Source: Paenibacillus sp. 19GGS1-52
GTDB lineage: Bacteria; Bacillota; Bacilli; Paenibacillales; Paenibacillaceae
NCBI RefSeq assembly: GCF_022369515.1
Contig: NZ_CP059724.1
Location: 496,001 to 560,000 of the forward strand
DNA length: 64,000 bases
Direction of reading: 5' to 3'
The position numbers were made by a program, and so were the translations under genes. This document shows, in pieces, positions 16,947 through 24,919 of the stretch (its first letter is position 1; the number at the start of each line of letters is the position of its first letter). The notes under the pieces are model-generated. The model had not been told where the DNA came from and made no database searches. It saw only the letters and a list, made by a program, of their open reading frames with translations.

Positions 16947-16975
16947 CTAACCAAGAAGGAGCGATCAGATTCACA

Positions 16976-17605
16976 ATGAAAGTACTACAAGAACGCATTA
17001 GAACAGAAGGCCTCATCCTGTCGGAAACGGTGTTGAAGGTAGACTCGTTTCTGAATCATCAGGTTGATACGGAGCTAGCCTTACAAATCGGGCAGGAATT
17101 TAAGCGGGTATTTGGACATCTGCCAATCAATAAAGTGATTACAATTGAAGCCAGCGGGATTCAGTTTGCGATGGCTGTGGCGATAGCGCTGGGCGTTCCG
17201 TTTATTTATGCCAAGAAAAAGAAAGCAGTAACTCTCTCCGAAGCGGTATATTCAGCCCCGGTACATTCTTTTACCCGGCAAGAGGATTATCTGATCAGCA
17301 TTTCACAAAAATACCTTGGACCTAACGATAAAGTGCTTATCGTCGATGATTTCTTGGCTACTGGCGCCGCCCTGGTAGGCTTGGTTGATATTGTGAATGA
17401 GGCTGGAGCAGAGCTGCTGGGGGTGGGTTGTGTGATCGAGAAGAGCTTTCAGGAAGGGCGCAGCCTGCTGGAGAAACGGGGCATTCCTGTTTACTCACTG
17501 GCCCGGATTGCTTCAATGGCCCCGGGAGAAGTCCACTTTATTGACAATGACCCCGTAGTTGATCCAATCCAGGATAAGGCGATTGCTGCGGTACAGGAAG
17601 TGTAA
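16976..17605 (+). CDS. xpt: Xanthine phosphoribosyltransferase
   Basis: Salvages xanthine with PRPP to form XMP in the cytoplasm. The 209 residues start MKVLQERIRTEGLILSETVL, collinear with B. subtilis Xpt, and contain the PRPP loop VLIVDDFLATGAAL. The frame is open further upstream to 16817, but that extension is riboswitch RNA, so ATG 16976 (AAGGAG upstream) is the start. Expression should fall when guanine is plentiful. No xanthine permease (pbuX) follows, unlike in B. subtilis. About 30 residues beyond the usual end are hydrophilic. Confidence 0.95.
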   Translation: MKVLQERIRTEGLILSETVLKVDSFLNHQVDTELALQIGQEFKRVFGHLPINKVITIEASGIQFAMAVAIALGVPFIYAKKKKAVTLSEAVYSAPVHSFTRQEDYLISISQKYLGPNDKVLIVDDFLATGAALVGLVDIVNEAGAELLGVGCVIEKSFQEGRSLLEKRGIPVYSLARIASMAPGEVHFIDNDPVVDPIQDKAIAAVQEV

Positions 17606-17646
17606 TAATCGGCCAACCCGTTCCAGTGGTCATCAATATAGCATCC

Positions 17647-17751
17647 TACAAGATGAAACGGCTTCGCCGTCCTTTATATGGACGGCACCCGTTTCTTCGA
17701 GAAATATAAGGATAAATTCTTGCGTGAAGCATATAAATTCTTATATTTTAA
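17647..17751 (+). repeat. Dispersed 105-bp two-hairpin repeat, copy 1
   Basis: Begins TACAAGATGAAACGG and ends TTATATTTTAA. It contains the GC-rich hairpin GCCGTCC-TTTATAT-GGACGGC and an AT-rich inverted repeat AAATATAAG...CTTATATTT. It matches the copy at 48029-48133 (opposite strand) over the full 105 bp with few differences. It can be read as a protein start (MDGTRFFEKYKDKF), but this is a feature of the repeat. Confidence 0.85.
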
Positions 17752-17787
17752 AGAGGACCTGGCCGGTATGCGGTTCAGGTTCTTTTG
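17752..17787 (+). terminator. Possible terminator after the repeat
   Basis: AGGACCTG pairs with CAGGTTCT, followed by TTTT. It could serve xpt. Confidence 0.45.
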
Positions 17788-17894
17788 GTGTAGGATGCTG
17801 TCAGAAAATACAGGCTATTTCAATTGCCAAGTTAATTCCAGTCAACTAGAATTAGTATAGTGATTATAGATAAATAGATAGGGATGGAGCAGGA

Positions 17895-19232
17895 ATGAAT
17901 GATAAAGTCGTAATGCCGCTATGGACCTTCTGTCTCTTTATTGTGGTCATGAACACAACGATGTTTAACGTATCGCTGCCAACCATTATTCAGGATCTGC
18001 ATATTTCTGCTGATCTCGGCTCATGGGTGATTTCCAGCTACTCTATTGGTTATGCGCTGTCGACCGTTATTTACAGCCGATTATCCGACCTGGTGCCCAT
18101 CCGGAGACTGCTGACCATCGGACTGACTACGCTTGGGCTATCATCGGTCTTTGGGCTATTTGCCCATGATTTTCAGGCTCTTTTGTTCACAAGAATTTTA
18201 CAATCGGCTGGTGCCGGAGCTATGGCGGGATTGGGTCTCGTGCTGGCCAGCCGTTACGTCCCTGTTGCAAGACGCGGTGGAGCTATAGCTATGATCTCTG
18301 TAGGCAGCGCAATGGCTTTTGGTCTGGGACCGATTGTCGGCGGGATAATCAGCCAATATTTCGGCTGGAATGGATTATTTGGGATTACCTGTCTCGTGCT
18401 AATCGTTCTGCCAGTGCTGCTGCGATTACTTCCGAAAGAACAGCCCAAGGCTGGGAAATTTGATATTGTGGGCGCTGCTTTGACTGTTATCAATGCGGCA
18501 AGCCTGCTGTTGGCCGTAACTAGCCAGTCTCTGGTGTGGTTAGGCGTAAGTATAGTATCTTTCTTCACTCATGCCTGGCACCTGAAACGGGCCAAGGAGT
18601 CGTTCATTAATCCGCAGCTGCTGAGAATGCCCGGATATGGCAAGCTTGTGGCCATCGGCTTTTGCATTCTGGTGCTGAATTTGGGCAATTTGTTCCTAAT
18701 GCCGCTCGCTTTGGCTAATCTGTTCCATAAATCGGCGTTAATGATCGGGCTATTTATCGCTCCGGGTGCGATTCTTTCTGCCTTTCTAACTAGGTTTGTT
18801 GGACACTGGATTGATCGGTATGGAAATCTGCGTTTCTTACTGATTGGCCACGGTATTCTGGTCTCTATTATGGCTGTTTTTGCCTTGAATTTATCTGCGT
18901 CTCCGGCCGTATTACTGTTTGGATACCTGTGCTTCTCGCCAGCCTTTTCGGCCACTATGGCCTCCTTGAATAATGAAACCTCAATGATTCTGCCCAGAAC
19001 ATGGATTGGCTCCGGGATGGGCTTGTTACAGCTGGTTCAGTTCTTCGGCGGCTCTGTATCTGTTGCGGTGTGTGGCTTGCTCTTACATGCAGGGCGGGAT
19101 ATTGAGCCGGCAAAAGCCTACAAGCATGTATACGTGCTGTTGTTCATAGTGAGTTTATGTTCTTTGGGCGTAGTATTCTTATATAGACGTTCACGTTCGC
19201 GGGAGCCTATTGGGCAATCCACGGAGGCTTGA
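17895..19232 (+). CDS. MFS transporter, DHA2-like
   Basis: 445 residues, ATG at 17895 with GGAG upstream. The start LFIVVMNTTMFNVSLPTIIQDL and motifs ARILQSAGAGAMAGLGLVLASRYV-like (TRILQSAGAGAMAG) and GPIVGGIISQYFGWNG place it among drug-efflux MFS proteins. It is shorter than the 14-TM pump at 6257 and probably has 12-14 membrane segments. No regulator adjoins it. The next gene starts 67 bp later, so it could belong to the same transcript as the envelope operon, although no functional link is evident. Confidence 0.85.
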   Translation: MNDKVVMPLWTFCLFIVVMNTTMFNVSLPTIIQDLHISADLGSWVISSYSIGYALSTVIYSRLSDLVPIRRLLTIGLTTLGLSSVFGLFAHDFQALLFTRILQSAGAGAMAGLGLVLASRYVPVARRGGAIAMISVGSAMAFGLGPIVGGIISQYFGWNGLFGITCLVLIVLPVLLRLLPKEQPKAGKFDIVGAALTVINAASLLLAVTSQSLVWLGVSIVSFFTHAWHLKRAKESFINPQLLRMPGYGKLVAIGFCILVLNLGNLFLMPLALANLFHKSALMIGLFIAPGAILSAFLTRFVGHWIDRYGNLRFLLIGHGILVSIMAVFALNLSASPAVLLFGYLCFSPAFSATMASLNNETSMILPRTWIGSGMGLLQLVQFFGGSVSVAVCGLLLHAGRDIEPAKAYKHVYVLLFIVSLCSLGVVFLYRRSRSREPIGQSTEA

Positions 19233-19299
19233 GATATGAAACGAAACGGTGCTAATACCGTATCAGAAGCATAATAGTGTTGAGGGAGGATGGTAAAAG

Positions 19300-19515
19300 G
19301 TGGATAATGGGATGAGTGTCATCTTGTTCGAGAAAATGCCAGAAGGTGGTCTGCGGCTAATTGAGGAACGTACGTGGAGCATGAATATGATTACTGCACT
19401 CCAGCACGTCAATTATCTTGTAGTAGGCAGTCTTGAATATGAGACTGTTGAAGGGCGATTGAATGTAGACGAGGGCAAGCTGGAGCTTCTGCTTGTTCCG
19501 ATGCGCAGCGAATAA
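19300..19515 (+). CDS. Small protein at the head of the envelope operon
   Basis: 71 residues, GTG start at 19300 with GGGAGGA 9 nt upstream; ATG at 19312 is an alternative. The protein looks soluble and beta-rich (SVILFEKMPEGGLRLIEE, YLVVGSLEYETVEGRLN). I do not recognise it. It is followed after 27 bp by the Ser-rich membrane protein and is co-directional with five more genes, so it is probably part of that operon. Confidence 0.6.
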   Translation: MDNGMSVILFEKMPEGGLRLIEERTWSMNMITALQHVNYLVVGSLEYETVEGRLNVDEGKLELLLVPMRSE

Positions 19516-19542
19516 TTGATCTTAGGGAAGGAGGACCCCGAG

Positions 19543-20250
19543 TTGTCTAAAGAAGAGAAAGCTAAAGAACTGGCTGTATCGAAATTGTTCACCCCTGAAG
19601 GCAAGCCGCTTCGAGTATTATCTACTTCACTTGGCATTGCCCTATTGGCTAATGCCCTGTTTATTCCAGGGGGTGTAGGCGCCACTGGCAATACGTCAGG
19701 AGAGGAACCCAAGCTTGTATCTTGGTCGACTGATGAGGTCAAAGCTTATTTCGATAAAAATGTAGACTGGAACATTCCGTATCCGGATGAAGGGACCGAA
19801 GAGGTTGTAGAGCAAGGGCAGGGGGTAGTGACCACTAATGGAACGACAGTAATAAACAATTATGGTGGTTATAATTCCGGCTTCGGTTGGGATGATATGC
19901 TGTTGTACCACATGCTGTTTAATAGCGGCTCCAATTACTCTTCAAGAGGTTGGTATAACAACCGCCCAACCTATTATGGAGGGACCCGTACTACTTATAA
20001 AGCCCCAACCTATAGCAGCGACAAATTTCAGAACAAGAAGGTTGCTGGCTCTGTAGTCAAACCCAAGACATCGACCTCATCTACGGGATCGATTACTAGG
20101 AGATCGACTTCATCCAAGGCCGGAGGGATCGGAGGCACTTCCAGCGGACTTAGTTCCTCGAGCTCCAGCTCCAGCTCCAGTACAAAGTCAAGTTCAGCCT
20201 CTAAATCGAGCTCCAAGTCGAGCTCCAGCAAGAGTGGTTTTGGGGGATGA
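19543..20250 (+). CDS. Membrane protein with Ser/Lys-rich tail ending in GFGG
   Basis: 235 residues from TTG 19543, chosen for AAGGAGG 8 nt upstream; an in-frame TTG at 19516 lacks a site. It has one hydrophobic segment (about 30-48), then an acidic region and a Tyr/Gly/Asn-rich middle (NNYGGYNSGFGW). A long Ser/Lys tail ends KSGFGG. The layout (one TM, low-complexity tail, terminal GFGG) recalls the YgiB/YjfM (DUF1190) proteins that accompany glutathionylspermidine-synthase-like enzymes in E. coli. That is an analogy, not a demonstrated homology. Its stop overlaps the next start (ATGA). Confidence 0.65.
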   Translation: MSKEEKAKELAVSKLFTPEGKPLRVLSTSLGIALLANALFIPGGVGATGNTSGEEPKLVSWSTDEVKAYFDKNVDWNIPYPDEGTEEVVEQGQGVVTTNGTTVINNYGGYNSGFGWDDMLLYHMLFNSGSNYSSRGWYNNRPTYYGGTRTTYKAPTYSSDKFQNKKVAGSVVKPKTSTSSTGSITRRSTSSKAGGIGGTSSGLSSSSSSSSSSTKSSSASKSSSKSSSSKSGFGG

Positions 20251-21455
20251 TGCACAGCCAGAGTCAGAGTGTGTTCGAGATTCTGGATCAGTCAGCGCTT
20301 GAACGTTCACCTCGGGTAGCGCAGCTACAGGAGCTGGGGTTCACCTGGGCAGACCTTGGGGAGGAAGAGTACTGGCTGGATGCAGTGGCAGTGATGAGTG
20401 AGCAGACGTATAAAGAGCTCGAAGAAGCGTCCTCGAAGCTGTGGCTCATTCTCGACAAAGCTGTACGTTACGTCCACCGCAAGCATGACTTGTATGAGCT
20501 GCTTGGTATTCCCCCAGTGTTGTGGGAGATGCTGGATGAATGTCCTTTACCGGCACAGGGGTTCATTAGCCGTTATGCGAGATTTGATTTTGCCGTATCG
20601 GATGCAGGGGTAATCAAGCTGCTGGAGTTGAATGCAGATACGCCTACCGGTTATGTGGAGGCTTCTATCGCTACGCCCTGGATCTGTCAGCAGGCAGGTA
20701 TATCCAGCCCTAACACGGCCATGCAGGAGCTTCTTGCAGCGGCCTGGCGAGAAGAAAGACCAGATACTGCAGCTTGTGTCGCTTATGGATCTCACTTAGA
20801 GGATTCTGGTACGATTGAAGCCTTGGTGAAACACAGCGGTCTGGATATTCAATGTGTGGACTGTCTGGATTTATGGGTTGATAACGGGATCGTGAAGGAT
20901 GGCGATAGTCGCATCATTGAGCGGATGTTTGCCTTGTACCCCAAGGAATGGATGGCCGTTGACGAAGGTGGCGATGCCCTTGCCTTTGCGGTAGAACAGG
21001 GACATCTTCAACTGTTCAACGGGCCGCATAGCATACTCTTGCAATCCAAAGGGCTCATTGCGGCGGTGTGGGGGATGTACGAGCTTGGCCTTCTGTTTGA
21101 TGAAGAGGAGCGTGCCGCGATCTCAAGTTATATTTTACCCACGTATAACAAGCCTGTATTCTCCGGAAACTTTGTGTCCAAGTCCGTATTTGGTCGTGAG
21201 GGAGGCTCTGTACGTCTCTTTGATGAACGTGGGGCGCTGGAGCTGCAGGATGAAGAAGGTTTTGACAGCAGTGTATTATTTCCTTGTGTGTATCAGAAAA
21301 GAGCCGAATTAGCCCGGATACAGACCTCAGAAGCTGAGCTTCATCTGTTGACCGGCATGTTCGTCATTAATGGGACGCCTTGCGGGCTGCTCGGCCGGGC
21401 AGGCGGACTGATAACAGGCAATGCCAGTCATTTTATCGCGGTGGGAGTGAGATAA
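20247..21455 (+). CDS. Glutathionylspermidine synthase-like ATP-grasp protein
   Basis: 402 residues of the GSP_synth ATP-grasp family, without the N-terminal amidase domain of E. coli Gss. Motifs are VIKLLELNADTPTGYVEAS (metal-binding Glu/Asn), KEWMAVDEGG, and a C-terminal PVFSGNFVSKSVFGREGGSV with the ATP-binding Lys and Arg. The family forms amide bonds. In YjfC/YgiC-type operons the substrate is not glutathionylspermidine for certain and may be a peptide or lipid head group. It overlaps the gene before (ATGA), and the lipoprotein gene starts immediately after its stop. Confidence 0.88.
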   Translation: MMHSQSQSVFEILDQSALERSPRVAQLQELGFTWADLGEEEYWLDAVAVMSEQTYKELEEASSKLWLILDKAVRYVHRKHDLYELLGIPPVLWEMLDECPLPAQGFISRYARFDFAVSDAGVIKLLELNADTPTGYVEASIATPWICQQAGISSPNTAMQELLAAAWREERPDTAACVAYGSHLEDSGTIEALVKHSGLDIQCVDCLDLWVDNGIVKDGDSRIIERMFALYPKEWMAVDEGGDALAFAVEQGHLQLFNGPHSILLQSKGLIAAVWGMYELGLLFDEEERAAISSYILPTYNKPVFSGNFVSKSVFGREGGSVRLFDERGALELQDEEGFDSSVLFPCVYQKRAELARIQTSEAELHLLTGMFVINGTPCGLLGRAGGLITGNASHFIAVGVR

Positions 21456-22124
21456 TTGAATATAAACAAAGGTAGAGAGCTGCGGATTGGCAGATTGGTG
21501 ATAGCCCGGCTAGGGGCAGCCATAGCTATGATGCTTCTAACAGTGCTGCTGCTAAGCGCATGTTCGAACAATCAGCAGAGTGTATTTCATACCGATACCG
21601 CTACAGAAGCTACGGACAGCGTTTCACGGGTGCCGTGGGATTATCGGGTCGTAGAGAGTACGGTAGGTGATTTGATCGGCAGTGATATGACGGTTTTGCC
21701 GGATAATGATCTTCTGCCGAATGATGGTAACTATGCAACCGGGGACAAAATTTGGACGTTGCAGTTCATGGATGCCGAGCTTGTCACCGATGCCGATCAG
21801 CGTAACGATATCCGCCTGTCCTCATGGTCTACAATCAAATCGTACGGTGACCAGAAGACGGCAACTGAGGATCTGGAGAATCTAAAAGTATCGATCACAA
21901 CCGATGTCGATCTTGTGGGTGTATATAAGACCCAGTATAAGGATAAGACCAGAAACTTTGCCGTGCTTGAGCTGCCTTCGGGCAACCGGATCAAGCAGCC
22001 GATTGACGACAAGCGTTATACGGCATTGGAGAAAGCTAAGACTGTATCAGTAGTGCTGGAGGAAGTTCATGATTTTGCCGATTATGATTCGGCCTATGCT
22101 AAATTTCGGGGGTGGGCTAATTGA
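21456..22124 (+). CDS. DUF4247-type lipoprotein
   Basis: 222 residues; TTG start directly after the previous stop, with GGGAGTGAG upstream. A signal segment ends with the lipobox LLSAC, so the protein is lipid-anchored outside the membrane. The mature part (WDYRVVESTVGDLIGSDMTVLPDNDLLPNDG) matches my memory of DUF4247 proteins, which occur next to DUF350 and DUF4178 genes in Bacilli. The molecular function is unknown. Its last 4 bp overlap the DUF350 gene, indicating translational coupling. Confidence 0.75.
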   Translation: MNINKGRELRIGRLVIARLGAAIAMMLLTVLLLSACSNNQQSVFHTDTATEATDSVSRVPWDYRVVESTVGDLIGSDMTVLPDNDLLPNDGNYATGDKIWTLQFMDAELVTDADQRNDIRLSSWSTIKSYGDQKTATEDLENLKVSITTDVDLVGVYKTQYKDKTRNFAVLELPSGNRIKQPIDDKRYTALEKAKTVSVVLEEVHDFADYDSAYAKFRGWAN

Positions 22125-22513
22125 CGACGGTTGTAAATTTATTGGTAAGTGTTGTTGTAATTATTGTGCTGCAATTGTTGGGCGTGTTCATATTCAGCCT
22201 GATGACACCATTTAAGGATATGGAAGAACTCAAGAAGGGCAATGTAGCTGTGGCCTTGGCGTTAGGCGGCAAGTTTCTAGCAACGGCAATCATTCTTGGA
22301 GTAGCGGCTTATACGAATACATCGATCTGGTTTATGATGCTCTGGTTTGCGGTAGGTTATCTGTGCCTGGTAGCAGCTTATTGGATCTTTGAGCTAGTAA
22401 CCCCCGGCTTCACCATTTCCGAGCACCTGCAAAAAGGGAATGTGGCCGTAGGGACTATGCTGTGCATGGTATTTATCGGAACGGCGTTTGCGATCAGCAG
22501 CTTGATTATTTAA
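22121..22513 (+). CDS. DUF350 (YjfL-type) membrane protein
   Basis: 130 residues, TTG start overlapping the previous stop. Four hydrophobic segments form two similar halves: FSLMTPFKDMEELKKGNVAVALALGGKFLATAI and ELVTPGFTISEHLQKGNVAVGTMLCMVFIG share the motif KGNVAV. This internal duplication is characteristic of DUF350/YjfL. The family is linked in the literature on PspA-type envelope stress to the ATP-grasp protein encoded upstream. Its activity is unknown. Confidence 0.88.
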   Translation: MTTVVNLLVSVVVIIVLQLLGVFIFSLMTPFKDMEELKKGNVAVALALGGKFLATAIILGVAAYTNTSIWFMMLWFAVGYLCLVAAYWIFELVTPGFTISEHLQKGNVAVGTMLCMVFIGTAFAISSLII

Positions 22514-22534
22514 ATCCGGAAGAGGGGTGGGCAG

Positions 22535-23548
22535 GTGCATTTTCTGCTCAGAATATCCACGAGGATGATGCGTTTAAGAAAACAATCCATTGGGTTGATT
22601 ATCCTGATGTTTATTGTAATTAGTGCAACCATAGCTTTTGTGCTTGAGCCAGATACCTTTCATAACTGGTTTAATGCCTTTTACTGGGTCATGACCACGA
22701 TGGCTACTGTTGGATACGGTGATTATTTTGCAGAAACGGTAAGCGGTAAGATATTAACTATCTTTCTGTATATTTTCGGAATCGGTCTGCTCAGTTTGGT
22801 TATCGGTAAGATCATTGACTCTATCGCAGAGATGCAGAGAAGAAGGGGGGCAGGCACTTTGAGCTTTCGGGGTGGGAATCATGTCATTCTAATCAATTGG
22901 AGCAAAAAAACGCAGGCCGCCGTAGAGGAGATTTTGTGCTATTTACCGGACTGCCAGATCGTGATCATTGATGAGACGGGACGACATCCGCTGGAACAGA
23001 TGGATCAGGTTCATTTCATTAGTGGGGACGCTTCCAGTGATGAGATTCTTCTTAAGGCTAATATTCTTGAGGCCAAGGCGGCGATCGTGTTCGGGGATAC
23101 GCGGATTGACGAAGCTTCGCTGATCGACGGCAAATCACTGCTTATTGCTTCCAGCATTGAACGTATCGCGCCGCAGGTACATAGCACTGTAGAAATTATG
23201 CAGGAGAAGAATATTCGGAATTTCCAGCATATTCATGTCAACGAGTTCGTGCTGTCACATGATGCCATTTCCAGATTGGCTGTGCGGTCTGCTTTGCAGG
23301 AAGGAAACTCCGAGGTAATTACGCAGCTACTGAGCCGGCAGCATGGTGATGATATCTATGAAATCCCGCTGAATGCCGCATGGAAGACGTATGGAGAGGC
23401 CTTTCAGGATCTGCTGCTTCAAGGAGCCACCTTATTGTCCGACCGCAACGATCTAAGCATCAACCGGAAGCTTGACCAACCCATTCCTAAAGAGGCGAGA
23501 TTGTATATTGTCACGGATGACGAGACGTATCGACGGATTAAAGGGTAG
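22535..23548 (+). CDS. Two-TM potassium channel with TrkA-N-like domain
   Basis: 337 residues, GTG start. Membrane helix about 18-38, pore helix and selectivity filter TTMATVGYGD (54-63), second helix about 71-90. A cytoplasmic RCK/TrkA-N Rossmann-like domain follows (HVILINWSKKTQAAVEEIL, then a second strand ending IIDETG, and GDASSDEILLKANI). It resembles MthK/YugO-type channels. The RCK glycine motif is not the full GxGxxG, so NAD binding is uncertain. As the last gene of the envelope operon it probably links K+ flux to the same stress. A terminator follows. Confidence 0.9.
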   Translation: MHFLLRISTRMMRLRKQSIGLIILMFIVISATIAFVLEPDTFHNWFNAFYWVMTTMATVGYGDYFAETVSGKILTIFLYIFGIGLLSLVIGKIIDSIAEMQRRRGAGTLSFRGGNHVILINWSKKTQAAVEEILCYLPDCQIVIIDETGRHPLEQMDQVHFISGDASSDEILLKANILEAKAAIVFGDTRIDEASLIDGKSLLIASSIERIAPQVHSTVEIMQEKNIRNFQHIHVNEFVLSHDAISRLAVRSALQEGNSEVITQLLSRQHGDDIYEIPLNAAWKTYGEAFQDLLLQGATLLSDRNDLSINRKLDQPIPKEARLYIVTDDETYRRIKG

Positions 23549-23585
23549 GGAAAGCTTGCGTACATGGTTTTATCATATTCTAAAG

Positions 23586-23624
23586 AGCTGTCCTTGGTCT
23601 GAAAGACCGAGGGTGGCTTTTTTT
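23586..23624 (+). terminator. Intrinsic terminator of the envelope operon
   Basis: AGCTGTCCTTGGTCT pairs with AGACCGAGGGTGGCT around GAA, followed by seven T. Confidence 0.85.
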
Positions 23625-23782
23625 CTTTTTTTGAAAAGAAAATTTCTGGGTAAAATGAACATAAAAGAATTCATTGGTTATATTTGACATCAAACTTTCG
23701 GAAATAATGATTAACTTTGTGACTTATATTACCGTTATATAATATGATGACAAAATGCGACATTTTCTTTGGGGGTGAGGGG

Positions 23783-24889
23783 TTGGAAAGTAAGGGCAGT
23801 AAGAACAGCAAAGTCATAGTGCTCCTAATGAGCCTTGTCTTGCTGGCAGCCTGCAGCAGCAATAAGGCGGGACCTTCGCCTTCTTCAAGTAATGTCGTTA
23901 CTCAAAGTGACGAGCAAGTGTTATATAACTTTATTCATACGAAGCTTACAGGCCCCTATGGGGTATATACAAATTTTCAGGAAACCGACCAGATCGGAGA
24001 GGCTGCAAGCGGTCATGAGATCTTAAGTGAGTCTGCGGGACTTATGATGAGAGTGGCAGTTCTTATCGGCAATAAGGAGCTATTTGCAGCACAATGGAAG
24101 CTTGCTAAGGAAACATTCGACATGAAGGAAGGCTTCAGTTACCGATACAGCCCTAAGCTGCAGAAGCAATATCCTGTGAATGCCGCTGTGGATGACCTGC
24201 GCTTGATCCGGGCTTTATATGAAGCGGGTGAGACTTTCGGGGAAGCTCAGTATATAGAGCAGGCAGATAAATATGGTCAAAGATTTTATAAGAATAATGT
24301 AAAAAATGGATATATGCATGACTTTTATGACAATGAATACAAAAATGTTAATGATTCAATTACTTTATGCTATATTAATTTAAGCACTTTGCGAAAATTG
24401 TCGATTTCTGACGAATTGCGCAGTATATTATTGGATAATATGGACGGAATTTTGCAAGGCGGTTATTTGTCCGATCAGTTCCCTTTCTATGAAACACGAT
24501 TTGACTATAAGACTGACAAGTATAGTTCTGAGAATATTAATACGGTTGAATCGCTGCTGTCCATTCTATCTTTGGCAGAGGTCGATCAGCAGAAAGCCTC
24601 CAGCATTACATATATCAAGCAGCAGGTTGATGCCGGAACGCTGTATGGACAATACACGAAAGAAGGCATACCGACGAATGATATCCGCTCCACGGCTATC
24701 TATGCTATTACAGCGATGATTGGCTCGGAAATCGGGGATGAAACACTGTATCACCAAAGCATTGTCAGAATGAACGAGTTTAGAGTATCGGATTCCAGCA
24801 GTGTGCTGTACGGAGGATTCGGCGATGTACATAATAAACAGGCCTATTCTTTTGACAACCTTATGGCTTTATTGGCTTATTCCTACTAA
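23783..24889 (+). CDS. ydaJ: GH8-like lipoprotein (YdaJ-type)
   Basis: 368 residues from TTG 23783 (GGGGGTG upstream); an ATG at 23744 gives an N-terminus that spoils the signal peptide. Lipobox LLAAC. The mature part is an alpha/alpha-barrel-like repeat protein (LMMRVAVLIGNKELFAAQWKLAKETF, VDDLRLIRALYEAGE) resembling glycoside hydrolase family 8 proteins such as YdaJ of B. subtilis and BcsZ of cellulose operons. It probably trims or releases the polysaccharide made by the following genes. It is the first gene of the exopolysaccharide operon. Confidence 0.78.
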   Translation: MESKGSKNSKVIVLLMSLVLLAACSSNKAGPSPSSSNVVTQSDEQVLYNFIHTKLTGPYGVYTNFQETDQIGEAASGHEILSESAGLMMRVAVLIGNKELFAAQWKLAKETFDMKEGFSYRYSPKLQKQYPVNAAVDDLRLIRALYEAGETFGEAQYIEQADKYGQRFYKNNVKNGYMHDFYDNEYKNVNDSITLCYINLSTLRKLSISDELRSILLDNMDGILQGGYLSDQFPFYETRFDYKTDKYSSENINTVESLLSILSLAEVDQQKASSITYIKQQVDAGTLYGQYTKEGIPTNDIRSTAIYAITAMIGSEIGDETLYHQSIVRMNEFRVSDSSSVLYGGFGDVHNKQAYSFDNLMALLAYSY

Positions 24890-24919
24890 TTCCAACTGGA
24901 AGTAATGAAGGTGACCCGT

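Noticed and set aside
16817..16975. 53-codon N-terminal extension of Xpt
   Set aside because: The stretch is the guanine riboswitch and its terminator; the family start is ATG 16976.
17678..17860. 60-aa reading frame starting MDGTRFFEKYK
   Set aside because: Lies in and just after the 105-bp repeat; no ribosome site and no known family.
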